Part shown: positions 25,559 to 33,652 of the stretch, piece by piece
How the letters are laid out: each line of letters starts with the position of its first letter
Position numbering within the stretch: position 1 is the first letter of the stretch
NCBI RefSeq assembly: GCF_004331485.1
Contig: NZ_SJKD01000007.1
Coordinates: 434,001 to 498,000, forward strand
Source: Kribbella capetownensis
GTDB lineage: Bacteria; Actinomycetota; Actinomycetes; Propionibacteriales; Kribbellaceae
Length of the DNA stretch: 64,000 nucleotides
Reading direction: 5' to 3'
Notes under the pieces: generated by a model
The model's database searches: none
What the model was told of the DNA's origin: nothing
The model's input: only the letters and a program-made list of their open reading frames with translations
Made by a program: the position numbers and the translations under genes

Positions 25559-26039
25559 CCTCGTCCCGGCCCTCCCGGATGACGCGCATCTCGTCGCCGT
25601 GGACGGTCAGCGCCCAGATGACCAGGATGTCGACCGCGATCATGATCATCGACCAGAGCGGGTACGCCGCGAGGAACGCCACGTTGACCATGACACTGAT
25701 CACCGCCAGGACCACGCCGACGATGCGCCCCCACAACCGGCCGTTCAGCAGCCCGATCCCGGCCGCGATGACGACCAGCCCCATGAACAGATGGATCCAC
25801 CCCCAGCCCGTGTAGTTCAGGTGAATGGTGAGACCGCGCCGGCCGACCAGGTAGTAGTCGTCCTCGAACAGCGCGATGAACCCCTGGAACGCGTGGAACA
25901 TGCCGAGCACGATCATCATCACGCCGGCGAACAGGATCCAGCCGACCCACCGGCTCGGCCACTCCGGGACCTCGACCTCACCCGGCCCCGGCGGTTGCCG
26001 GTGCCTCGCCGCGGCGGGGTTGGCATCAGTCTCCGACAT
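25548..26039 (-). CDS. Four-helix membrane protein, DUF7144-like (copy 1)
   Basis: A 163-residue protein with a proline-rich cytoplasmic lead and four membrane helices (WVGWILFAGVMMIVLGMFHAF, TGWGWIHLFMGLVVIAAGIG, IVGVVLAVISVMVNVAFLA, IMIAVDILVIWALTV). It shares the pattern GMFHAFQGF...GWGWIHL...GxGL with the gene at 27164-27574, so the two are paralogs. AGGAGG lies five bases before ATG 26039. It is the last gene of a three-gene minus-strand operon. The function is unknown. Confidence 0.8.
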   Translation of the reverse strand: MSETDANPAAARHRQPPGPGEVEVPEWPSRWVGWILFAGVMMIVLGMFHAFQGFIALFEDDYYLVGRRGLTIHLNYTGWGWIHLFMGLVVIAAGIGLLNGRLWGRIVGVVLAVISVMVNVAFLAAYPLWSMIMIAVDILVIWALTVHGDEMRVIREGRDEVSP

Positions 26040-27147
26040 CGTGACCTCCTACTCGTGGTGGCTGAGGTTCCACGACCTCCGGATGGGCGGCGCGGTAGTC
26101 GGCGACCGGCCGGTACCTGTCGTAGAGCATGGTCAGAATGCTCACCAGGAAGACGAAGAAGAAGGTGTCGGACAGCCGCAGATCACCGCCGCCGAAGCGC
26201 CGCAGCAGGAGGAGGTCGACGATGACCAGTCCGATGTTGACCGCGAAGACGACGGCGAAGGAGATCAGCGCGGAGTCCCACCCGTAGCCTCGCCGGGCCG
26301 ACCAGAGCCCGATCGCGGAGTTCAGGATGACGAAGACGGCAATACCGAAGAACAGCTGCAGGTCGGTCGCTTCGACCCCCGGCAGCACCCGTCCGTAGAT
26401 CACGCTGATCAGGCCGATCAGGAAGATCTTCTCCAGCGAGGCCAGGTCGAACACCTTGCGGTGCGAGGCCTGGTACGCGGCCCGCTCGCTGGCCTCGTCG
26501 ATCTGGACCGGCAGCGGGTCGGCCGCCAGTCGCAGCGACCAGTCGGCCGGGCTGAGCCGGGGCCGGACCACGAACCAGAGGACCGCCGCGAGCGCGAGGA
26601 TCGCGAGCACCAGGGCCGGTCCGAACCACGCGACGTCCCGGATGGTGTCGGTCAGGTCCAGCTGGGCGATGTGGATCCAGTACTCCTGCGGCAGCTTGAT
26701 GAAGATCCAGATCCCGCCGGCCACCAGCACCCAGAACCTGAACGAGTAGCGCAGCGGATTGCGGCGGCTGCGCACCAGTTCGTAGGCGATGAAGAAGTAC
26801 TCGAAGGTGTTCGGGAACACCATCAGCAGGAACCGGGCGCCGCTGAGTTCGAAGGCCACCACGCCGACCTGCCGGTAGAAGAACAGGAACCGGCTGATCT
26901 TGACCGCCCCCTGGTGGGTCCAGTTGCGCAGGCTGGCCAGATAGGCGACGGCCAGATAGAACACGTCCATCGCCTTGTCGTAGCTCTGGTAGTTCGGCGG
27001 GTCGAATCCGAAGGTCTGGAAGATCGTCTGGTCTACGCCGTCCAGCAACAGGCAGGCGACGATCGCGGGCAGCGGGTAGCGCGGGATGAGCAGCGGCAGG
27101 AGGAACCGCGCCAGCACCACCGTCCAGAAGACAACGTCGACGCCCAT
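26026..27147 (-). CDS. Multi-helix integral membrane protein, unknown function
   Basis: A 373-residue protein with about nine predicted membrane helices (for example WTVVLARFLLPLLIP, FWVLVAGGIWIFIKLP, LQLFFGIAVFVILNSAIGL). It contains conserved polar patches, DQTIFQTFGFDPPNYQSYDKA and FDLASLEKIFLIGLISVIYG. I do not recognise a transporter family. It overlaps the downstream four-helix gene by 14 bases, and a paralog of that gene precedes it by 16 bases, so the three are one transcription unit. Confidence 0.75.
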   Translation of the reverse strand: MGVDVVFWTVVLARFLLPLLIPRYPLPAIVACLLLDGVDQTIFQTFGFDPPNYQSYDKAMDVFYLAVAYLASLRNWTHQGAVKISRFLFFYRQVGVVAFELSGARFLLMVFPNTFEYFFIAYELVRSRRNPLRYSFRFWVLVAGGIWIFIKLPQEYWIHIAQLDLTDTIRDVAWFGPALVLAILALAAVLWFVVRPRLSPADWSLRLAADPLPVQIDEASERAAYQASHRKVFDLASLEKIFLIGLISVIYGRVLPGVEATDLQLFFGIAVFVILNSAIGLWSARRGYGWDSALISFAVVFAVNIGLVIVDLLLLRRFGGGDLRLSDTFFFVFLVSILTMLYDRYRPVADYRAAHPEVVEPQPPRVGGHDVGD

Positions 27148-27163
27148 GGCCGGCCGGACCCGG

Positions 27164-27574
27164 TCAGCTGTGGATCGTTCTCGGCCGGGTCAGCGCCCAG
27201 ATCACCCAGACATCGAGGGCGATCACCAGCAACGACCACACCGGCGCGTACGGAATGAAGAAGAAGTTGTCGATCGCGCTCAGGATCGTGAGGACCAGCG
27301 CGGTCACCCCGGCCCAGGTGGCCCGGTAGAACAGGCCGAAGCCCGCCGCCACCATGAGCAGTCCGAGCAGCAGGTGGATCCAGCCCCAGGCCGTCGTGTC
27401 GAGGTGGAAGGCGTACCCCTGGGCGGTCACGAAGTACCGGTCGTCGATGATGGCGGCGAGCCCGGTGATCACCTGGAACGCGCCGATCAGGACCATCATG
27501 GTCGCGGCGAACATGACACCGGTCATGGCGAACACGGACTGCTCTCGCCGGTCGTTGGTCTCTTCCTGGGTCAT
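27164..27574 (-). CDS. Four-helix membrane protein, DUF7144-like (copy 2)
   Basis: A 136-residue four-helix protein (MVLIGAFQVITGLAAII, TAWGWIHLLLGLLMVAAGFG, ALVLTILSAIDNFFFI, LLVIALDVWVIWALTR). It has the same AWGWIHL core and VDxWVIWALT end as the gene at 25548-26039. First gene of the operon, with AAGGGTGGG upstream of ATG 27574. Related proteins often occur as stand-alone stress-linked membrane proteins. Confidence 0.8.
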   Translation of the reverse strand: MTQEETNDRREQSVFAMTGVMFAATMMVLIGAFQVITGLAAIIDDRYFVTAQGYAFHLDTTAWGWIHLLLGLLMVAAGFGLFYRATWAGVTALVLTILSAIDNFFFIPYAPVWSLLVIALDVWVIWALTRPRTIHS

Positions 27575-27738
27575 CTGCGCCCACCCTTCAGTGGTCGGCC
27601 ACCCCGAATGGATGCCGAGTGCTCATCGACACTAAGCGCGCACGGGCGGTCAGAGGATCATCCGAGTTGGGTGATGTCGGCGCGGGGGATGCGAGCGATG
27701 TTCGAGGTCCGAACCCAGCCCGGGAGGGAGGCTTCGAC

Positions 27739-28917
27739 GTGCCGGAATCCCCCGCCACGTCCGCGGACGACCCGCTACCCGCTCCAGCGGCCGCCGCACC
27801 GAAGGACCTGCTCCCGCGGGGGGTCGTCGTACTGCTCGGGATGGCCGGCGCGGTCATCACGGCCGCCGGGCTGCGCGGCTTCTCCGACATCGCCGGCCCG
27901 GTCTTTCTCGCGCTGGTCCTGACCGTCGCCATGAGTCCGCTGCGCCGCTTCCTGATCCGGCACGGCACCCGGAGATGGCTGGCCGGGCTGGTCTCGCTCG
28001 TGGCGGTGAACGCCCTTCTGCTGGGGCTGGCGGCGGCGCTGGCCTTTTCCATCGCCCGGCTGGCGACATTGTTGCCCAAGTACCAGGACACGTTCGCCGG
28101 CCTTGTCGACGATGTGCGGGGCTGGCTGGCCGACCGCGGGATCGGCGATCAGGAGATCCAGACCGCGCTCCAGGCGTTCGACTTCGGCACGCTCCTCAAC
28201 CTCCTGGAGAGCTGGCTGACCAGCCTGCTCGGGGTCTTCTCCGACCTCGGCCTGATCGTGGTGCTGCTGTTCTTCATGGGCATCGACGCCATCCGGTTCA
28301 CCGACCGGATGACCGAGACAAGGCGGGTCCGGCCCGGGCTGGCCGGCGCCCTGATCGGCTTCGCCCGCGATACGACGCGCTACCTGATCGTCTCGAGCGT
28401 GTTCGGACTGATCGTGGCGCTGGTGGACGTCGGAGTGCTGTACCTGCTCGACATCCCGCTGCCGTGGTTGTGGGGGCTGCTCGCGTTCATCACCAACTAC
28501 ATCCCGAACATCGGATTCTTCATCGGGCTCGTCCCGCCGGCCCTGCTCGGCCTGCTCGACAGCGGGTGGGAGACGATGATCTGGGTGATCGTCGCCTACA
28601 GCGTGATCAACTTCATCCTCCAGTCGATCATCCAGCCGAAGGTCGTCGGTGATGCGGTCGGGCTGTCCACCACGCTGACCTTCCTGTCCCTGATCTTCTG
28701 GGCCTGGGTCCTCGGCCCGCTGGGCGCCATCCTCGCCATCCCGCTGTCGCTGCTGATGAGGGCGCTGCTGGTGGACGCGGACCCCTCGACCGCCTGGCTC
28801 AGCGGGCTCATCTCCGGCAACGACCCGCAGGACGAGGAGGAGACGGTCGAGCCCGCCGCGGCGGAGCCGCCGGACGCCGAGGCGTCCGACTCCAAGACGT
28901 CGGAGGCCGAGGTTTAG
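27739..28917 (+). CDS. AI-2E family (PF01594) membrane transporter
   Basis: A 392-residue membrane protein with about eight helices. The signature AFITNYIPNIGFFIGLVPPALLGLL and the C-terminal QPKVVGDAVGLSTTLTFLSLIFWAWVLGPLGAILAIPL define the AI-2E/YdiK family. Members export small molecules or exchange ions (some are sodium/proton antiporters); none of these roles can be chosen from sequence. GTG 27739 follows GGAGG with seven-base spacing. It carries an acidic low-complexity tail (EEETVEPAAAEPPDAEA). It converges with the LLM oxidoreductase with a four-base overlap. Confidence 0.88.
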   Translation: MPESPATSADDPLPAPAAAAPKDLLPRGVVVLLGMAGAVITAAGLRGFSDIAGPVFLALVLTVAMSPLRRFLIRHGTRRWLAGLVSLVAVNALLLGLAAALAFSIARLATLLPKYQDTFAGLVDDVRGWLADRGIGDQEIQTALQAFDFGTLLNLLESWLTSLLGVFSDLGLIVVLLFFMGIDAIRFTDRMTETRRVRPGLAGALIGFARDTTRYLIVSSVFGLIVALVDVGVLYLLDIPLPWLWGLLAFITNYIPNIGFFIGLVPPALLGLLDSGWETMIWVIVAYSVINFILQSIIQPKVVGDAVGLSTTLTFLSLIFWAWVLGPLGAILAIPLSLLMRALLVDADPSTAWLSGLISGNDPQDEEETVEPAAAEPPDAEASDSKTSEAEV

Positions 28918-29882
28918 TTGCTGAGCTCCCCGAACGCCTCGATCGAGCGGAGTACGTCGGCCTGCGGCATCCCCGGCGGCTGGATCCGCAGGATGATGCC
29001 GTCGGCCCCCATCTCCTCGTAGTGCGCCAGTCGCTCGGCGCACTCGGCCGGGGACCCGATCAGGCTGCGTGCGGCGATGTCGTCCCAGCCCTGCGTGTAG
29101 CGGCTCGCGTCCGTCGAGGTGCGCTTCCAGCCGGTGTAGGCGTCGTACAGGTCGCGCAGCGGCTCCTCCAGCGTCTGCCGGGCGTCCTGCGAGGTCGGGG
29201 CGCAGAAGCCCTCCCGGCAGAGGATCACCTCGGCCCCGAGCGTGCCCTCGCCGCGCGGGTACGACAGGTACTCGGCGATCTTGTCCGGCAGGTCGGAGTC
29301 CAGTTCGTTGAACGACGTGGTCCAGCCGTCGCACATCCGTGCGGTCCGCTCCAGTACGGCGGACACCCGGCCGCCGTTCCACAGCCGCGGTCGCGGGCTC
29401 TGCAGCGGGCGCGGTGAGAGATACGCCTCACGGATGCTGGTGAACTTGCCGTCGTAGGAGACCTCGTCCTCGGTCCACAACCGGGTGACGATCTCCAGGC
29501 ACTCCTCGAACCGCGCGACCCGCTCCGGCTGCGTCACGCCGTACAGGGCGAACTCCTCCGGCCGGTAGCCGAGCACGAAGCCGGCGGTGACGCGGCCGCC
29601 GGACAGTACGTCGAGGTGCGCGAGCGTCTCGGCCAGGACGACGGGGTGGTAGAGCGGGGCAACGATCCCCGCGGTGGCGATCCCGATCCGCTCGGTCTTC
29701 GCCGCCAGCCAGGTCAGCGAGGTGAGGATCTCGTGGTACCCGGGCCGGTGCAGGTGCCGTTCCCCGAGCACGATCCACTCGAACCCGGCCTGTTCGGCCA
29801 GCCGCGCCTGCTCCACCGCGTCCGCCAGCAGGGGCCGCTCGCCGGGGGTGCCGTAGAGGTTCAGATAGAGACCCAGCCGCAT
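28914..29882 (-). CDS. LLM-class flavin-dependent oxidoreductase
   Basis: A 322-residue luciferase-like TIM barrel enzyme (MRLGLYLNLYGTPGERP, FEWIVLGERHLHRPGYHEIL, GRVTAGFVLGYRPEEFALYG, GSPAECAERLAHYEEMGADG). In actinomycetes such proteins use FMN or F420 for monooxygenation or hydride transfer. ATG 29882 is preferred over GTG 29894. Its promoter region is shared with the divergent enolase-family gene and contains the perfect operator palindrome, so it may belong to the same regulon. Confidence 0.85.
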   Translation of the reverse strand: MRLGLYLNLYGTPGERPLLADAVEQARLAEQAGFEWIVLGERHLHRPGYHEILTSLTWLAAKTERIGIATAGIVAPLYHPVVLAETLAHLDVLSGGRVTAGFVLGYRPEEFALYGVTQPERVARFEECLEIVTRLWTEDEVSYDGKFTSIREAYLSPRPLQSPRPRLWNGGRVSAVLERTARMCDGWTTSFNELDSDLPDKIAEYLSYPRGEGTLGAEVILCREGFCAPTSQDARQTLEEPLRDLYDAYTGWKRTSTDASRYTQGWDDIAARSLIGSPAECAERLAHYEEMGADGIILRIQPPGMPQADVLRSIEAFGELSN

Positions 29883-29900
29883 CGGGGGTGCCACCTTCCG

Positions 29901-29943
29901 TTGACAGAGAGCGCTCGCGGTATTTACGGTCTTGACCGTAAAT
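29901..29943 (+). promoter_or_regulatory. Promoter with perfect palindromic operator
   Basis: TTGACA (29901-29906) and TACGGT (29925-29930) are spaced 18 bases. A perfect palindrome with arms ATTTACGGTC (29922-29931) and GACCGTAAAT (29934-29943) and spacer TT covers the -10 box and the start of transcription. Similar sites lie at the promoters at 20.3 and 22.4 kb. A repressor bound here would control both divergent genes. Confidence 0.8.
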
Positions 29944-29979
29944 GCTTTCGCGTCAGATTGCGACCCTTAGGAGCCGGAA

Positions 29980-31095
29980 TTGAGTGTTGCATCGCATCCG
30001 GTCGGGTTGCCCGCCGGGACCGGCTCGGGGCCGATCAGCGCCATCAAGACCCGAGTGGTGAGCGCGCGGTACCGCCGGCCGTTCCGGATCAGCAGCGGGA
30101 CCAGCACCGAACTGGTCAGCCTGGTCGTCGAGGTGCACACCTCCGACGGTGCCATCGGCATCGGCGAGACCTCCCCGATGACGGCGTACACCGGGGAGAC
30201 GCTGGCCGGGGTCACCGCCGCGATCGAGGAACATCTCGCCCCGGCCCTGATCGGCCACGACCCGCTCGACCGGGCCGGGGCGCATGTGGTGATGGACACA
30301 GTCCTCCGCGGCCAGCAGGTGGCCAAGTCCGGCCTCGACATCGCGCTGTTCGACCTGGCAGGCCGGATCAGCGGGTGGCCGGTGCACACACTGCTCGGTG
30401 GCAGCGTCCGCGACCGTGTGCAGACGACCTGGGTGGTCGGGCTGGGCACGCTCGACGAGATGGCGGCCGAGGCCGCGGAGTACTCCGCCAAGGGCTTCAG
30501 CCACCTGAAGGTCAAGGGCGGCCACGTGCCGGCCGACGACCTGGAACTCATCCGCGCGGTCCGCTCTGTCATCCCCGCCGACGCCGAGCTGTGTCTCGAT
30601 GCCAACGAGGGGTACGACGCGACCGCGCTGCCGTACCTGGCGAAGATGGCGGACGCCGGTCTGACGCTGCTGGAGCAGCCTCTGCCGCGCTGGGACCTGG
30701 CCGGCCTGGTCCGGCTGCGGGAGCGCCTCGACGTACGGCTGATGGTCGACGAGAGCATGCACTCGCTGCACGACGCTCTCGAGATCGCCCGTCGCGGTGC
30801 GGCGGACGTACTGAACATCAAGATCCTCAAGGTCGGCGGACTGCACCGCGCCCTGCAGATCGCGAACGTGGCCGAGGCCGCCGGGCTGGCGGTGAAGGTA
30901 GGCTCCATGCCGGAGCTGGGCGTGGCCACACTGGCCGCGGTTCACCTGGCCGCCGCCGTACCGGGTGCCACTGTCGCGGCCGATCTGGTCGGTCCACTGA
31001 TGGTGCACGAGGATCCACTCGCTCCGACCGTCTTCGCCGACTGTGACGGCTGGATCGACGTACCCAAGCGACCAGGCCTCGGCCACGACGTCTGA
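29980..31095 (+). CDS. Enolase-superfamily enzyme, muconate-cycloisomerase/dipeptide-epimerase subgroup
   Basis: A 371-residue mandelate-racemase/muconate-lactonizing enzyme homolog. Catalytic lysines are in LKVKGG (Lys177, Lys179) and NIKILKVGG (Lys281). The metal ligands are Asp207 (LDAN), Glu232 (LEQP) and Asp258 (VDES). The KxK plus distal Lys pattern places it in the MLE subgroup (cycloisomerase, N-acylamino acid racemase or dipeptide epimerase), not among sugar-acid dehydratases. The start is TTG 29980, with AGGAG six bases upstream. The DapA-family gene follows after eight bases. Confidence 0.85.
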   Translation: MSVASHPVGLPAGTGSGPISAIKTRVVSARYRRPFRISSGTSTELVSLVVEVHTSDGAIGIGETSPMTAYTGETLAGVTAAIEEHLAPALIGHDPLDRAGAHVVMDTVLRGQQVAKSGLDIALFDLAGRISGWPVHTLLGGSVRDRVQTTWVVGLGTLDEMAAEAAEYSAKGFSHLKVKGGHVPADDLELIRAVRSVIPADAELCLDANEGYDATALPYLAKMADAGLTLLEQPLPRWDLAGLVRLRERLDVRLMVDESMHSLHDALEIARRGAADVLNIKILKVGGLHRALQIANVAEAAGLAVKVGSMPELGVATLAAVHLAAAVPGATVAADLVGPLMVHEDPLAPTVFADCDGWIDVPKRPGLGHDV

Positions 31096-31103
31096 GAGGT
31101 CCC

Positions 31104-32066
31104 ATGCACGCACTCGTCGCACGACTCCGCGGCACGCTGCTTCCCGCGGTCGTCACTCCGATGTCCACCGAGGGTGTCGTCGCGTACGACGTACTGGGGT
31201 CGTACGCCGGTGCTCTCGCTGCTCAGTCCATCGGTGGCCTGGCCGTCTGGGCTCACACCGGGCGAGGGCTCTACCTGACGGCGGCTGACCGGTCCAAGGT
31301 GCTGGAGACGTGGCGGCAGGCGACGGACCTCCCGATCGTCGCGGGGGTCGGCGTACCGCGGTCTGAATCGGCTCAGAGCCTGCAGGAGGCTTCTGACGCG
31401 ACTGTGGCGGTGGCACAGCAGGCGGCCGCGGGTGGAGCCGATGCGGTGATGGTCTACCCGCTGGCTGCTCTCGGAGACCTGCCGGACGGGCATGCGCAGG
31501 CGGTGGCACTGCACGAGCGCGTGGCGGCCGAGAGTGGGCTGCCGCTGGTCGGCTTCTACCTGCACGGGGAGGCGGGCGGATACCCGTACTCGCCTGAGCT
31601 GATCCGCGACCTGCTGAGCCTTGACTCCATGCTCGGGGTCAAGACGGCGACTCTGGACCGCGCCATCGGCTGCCAGGACGCCATCTGGGCCGGACGCGGC
31701 ACTGGGAAGCTCCTGATCACGGGCGAGGACCGGATGTACGGCCCGTCGTTCATGTGGGGCGCTGACACGGCTCTGGTCGGGATCGCCGCGGCTCAGGTCG
31801 AGCTGTCGGCCGCCGTACTGCGGACTTGGACGTCAGGCGACCACAGCGGCTTCCTGACGGCCTCAGACCGGCTGGACCGCTTCGCTGCGGCGACCTTCTA
31901 CGCACCTATCGAGGGTTACGTGCAGCGGATGCTCTGGGCGGCGGTGTGGGAGGGCCTGATCCCTGAGGAGGCATCCCACGACCCGTACGGTCCGGACCTG
32001 CCGGCCGGTGAGCGCGACCTGGTGATCCGCTGCCTCGAGGAACTCAGCCACTATCCTGCGATTTAA
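31104..32066 (+). CDS. Dihydrodipicolinate synthase/N-acetylneuraminate lyase family protein
   Basis: A 320-residue class I aldolase-type TIM barrel. The Schiff-base lysine is Lys180 in LGVKTATLD and the helper tyrosine is Tyr152 in VGFYLHG. The usual lysine-pathway motif YNxP is replaced, so it is unlikely to be the housekeeping DapA. It probably cleaves or condenses a keto acid in a catabolic pathway with the preceding enolase-family enzyme. GAGAGG lies just before ATG 31104. Confidence 0.85.
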   Translation: MHALVARLRGTLLPAVVTPMSTEGVVAYDVLGSYAGALAAQSIGGLAVWAHTGRGLYLTAADRSKVLETWRQATDLPIVAGVGVPRSESAQSLQEASDATVAVAQQAAAGGADAVMVYPLAALGDLPDGHAQAVALHERVAAESGLPLVGFYLHGEAGGYPYSPELIRDLLSLDSMLGVKTATLDRAIGCQDAIWAGRGTGKLLITGEDRMYGPSFMWGADTALVGIAAAQVELSAAVLRTWTSGDHSGFLTASDRLDRFAAATFYAPIEGYVQRMLWAAVWEGLIPEEASHDPYGPDLPAGERDLVIRCLEELSHYPAI

Positions 32067-32097
32067 GGGCCAGACCAGAAGTCTTCGAAGGAGTGCC

Positions 32098-32133
32098 GTG
32101 CAGATGAGCTCAGCCCCTGGCGCGGTGGCCTGA
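32098..32133 (+). CDS. Short upstream ORF coupled to the regulator gene
   Basis: GAAGGAG is followed after five bases by GTG (32098), giving VQMSSAPGAVA with a TGA at 32131-32133 whose last base starts the regulator ATG (TGATG). An internal ATG at 32104 could also begin it. The regulator ATG itself has no good ribosome-binding site, so its translation probably depends on this short ORF. Confidence 0.5.
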   Translation: MQMSSAPGAVA

Positions 32134-33356
32134 TGGCCCTCACCGTCGGCGTCGTCGGCCCCGAGGACCTGGTCCAGCGCGTCATCGCCGTCGGTCCGCC
32201 GAGCGGCGCGAATCTGCTCCCGCTGCCCTACCGGCACGAGACCGAAGCGGTCGAACTGGTCGAGCAGGCACACGAGAAAGTCGACGCGCTGCTGTTCACC
32301 GGCGTCGTGCCGTACACGATCGCCACCGAGGCCGGCGTGATCGACCGGCCCGCGATGTACGTCTCGTACGACGGCGCCACCCTGCTGCGGGCGCTGGTCG
32401 AACTGCTCCGGCTCGGGCACAACGTCACCCAGTTCTCCATCGACACCCTGCGCCGCAGCGAGGTGATGGAGACGCTGATCGAGGCCAAGCTGCCGACCGA
32501 TCAGATCCAGGTGCTGCCATACCGGCCCGGCCTCACCTCTGACGACATCGTCGAGTTCCACCGGACCGCGCGGGACAAGCACGACACCAAGGTCGCGATC
32601 AGCTGCCTCGGCTCTGCCTTCCACCTGCTCGAGAACGAGATGCCCTCGGTCCGGCTCGCGCCCTCGCGCTACTCGATCCGGTCGACACTGCAAGCCTTGG
32701 TGCTGACGACGACCGGCCAGCACGTCGGCGACGCGCAGGTCGCGCTCGGCGTCATCGACCTCCCCGAACCGGACGACGCCCTGGCCGCGGACCTGATCAC
32801 ACTCGGCGGCAGCCTGGCCGCGCTCCCCGACGGCCGGCACCTCGTCGTCACCACCCGCGGCCTGCTCGAGCAGGCGACCGAACAGTTCTCCCGGATGCCC
32901 CTCCTCGACCACCTCGCCGCAAGGCACAGCACGGCGTACGTCGGCTTCGGCGTCGGACGTACCGCGGCCGAAGCCGAAGCACTCGCCCGTCGCGCGGTCA
33001 GCCGGGCCGGCTCTATCGGCACGGTCGCCGGAGTGGTGTCGATGTCCGACGACGTGGAGATCGTGATCCAGCCGTCCGGCGACCACCCAGCCGCCGCCCG
33101 CGGCACCGAAAGCCTCCCGCTCCTGGCGCGACGCGTCGGCCTCAACACGCAAACCCTGGCCCGGATGCGCGAACTCACCGCCGCCCTCCCCGACGGCCTC
33201 ACCACCCAAGACGTCGCCGACCACCTCGCCGTCCAACTCCGCACCGCCCGCCGAGTCCTCAAACGCCTGGAACGAGCCGGCCTGGCCGACCCCATAGGCA
33301 GCCAGCAACACGGCCGAACCGGCCGCCCACCCACCGTCTACCTGATCCGCCTGTAG
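32133..33356 (+). CDS. Transcriptional regulator with sensor, GGDEF-like and winged-helix domains
   Basis: A 407-residue regulator of a family I cannot name. Residues 1-180 form a Rossmann-like sensor (LTVGVVGPEDLVQRVIAVG, VDALLFTGVVPYTIAT). Residues about 200-310 include TAYVGFGVGRTAAEAEALARR, like a degenerate GGDEF/cyclase-like domain. The C-terminus carries a winged helix-turn-helix (LTTQDVADHLAVQLRTARRVLKRLERAGL). It is the third gene of the enolase/DapA cluster and is the best candidate to bind the palindromic operators at 20.3, 22.4 and 29.9 kb. No operator copy is visible at its own start. Confidence 0.75.
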   Translation: MALTVGVVGPEDLVQRVIAVGPPSGANLLPLPYRHETEAVELVEQAHEKVDALLFTGVVPYTIATEAGVIDRPAMYVSYDGATLLRALVELLRLGHNVTQFSIDTLRRSEVMETLIEAKLPTDQIQVLPYRPGLTSDDIVEFHRTARDKHDTKVAISCLGSAFHLLENEMPSVRLAPSRYSIRSTLQALVLTTTGQHVGDAQVALGVIDLPEPDDALAADLITLGGSLAALPDGRHLVVTTRGLLEQATEQFSRMPLLDHLAARHSTAYVGFGVGRTAAEAEALARRAVSRAGSIGTVAGVVSMSDDVEIVIQPSGDHPAAARGTESLPLLARRVGLNTQTLARMRELTAALPDGLTTQDVADHLAVQLRTARRVLKRLERAGLADPIGSQQHGRTGRPPTVYLIRL

Positions 33357-33652
33357 AACAGCTGGGGTCTGCCCCGCCGCGTTGTGCCGGGCTCTCGCCC
33401 GGGCTGCACGGGCTGCCGCCCGGGGCGATCCGCGGGTCGGCGAGCGGTCGTCCGCGAGACGACTGGGCTCGTGGCAAGACAACCGGGCGGACCCGTAAGG
33501 CAAGGGTGAGCCCGGGACCTGGCCGGCCGCGGTGTGTGCAGGCTGCTGCTCTGGCCCTCCCGCATTGATGGGCTGACCCAACAGACGGCGGGTTTGCCCA
33601 CCGGGTTCCGCTGGGCCAACCCACACACCCGTGGGTCAGCCAGGCAGAGGGG
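33357..33652. other. Convergent intergenic region with a nested hairpin
   Basis: This 296-base gap between two convergent genes has no convincing ORF. The only notable structure is the nested inverted repeat at 33571-33641; the rest is GC-rich sequence in which I see nothing further. Confidence 0.6.
33571..33641. terminator. Nested symmetric inverted repeat, possible bidirectional terminator
   Basis: The outer arms GGCTGACCCA (33571-33580) and TGGGTCAGCC (33632-33641) are perfect. The inner arms GGTTTGCCCA (33591-33600) and TGGGCCAACC (33612-33621) pair at 9 of 10. The two arms are separated by ten bases on each side. There is no U-tract, so a termination role is inferred from the convergent position. 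Confidence 0.55.
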
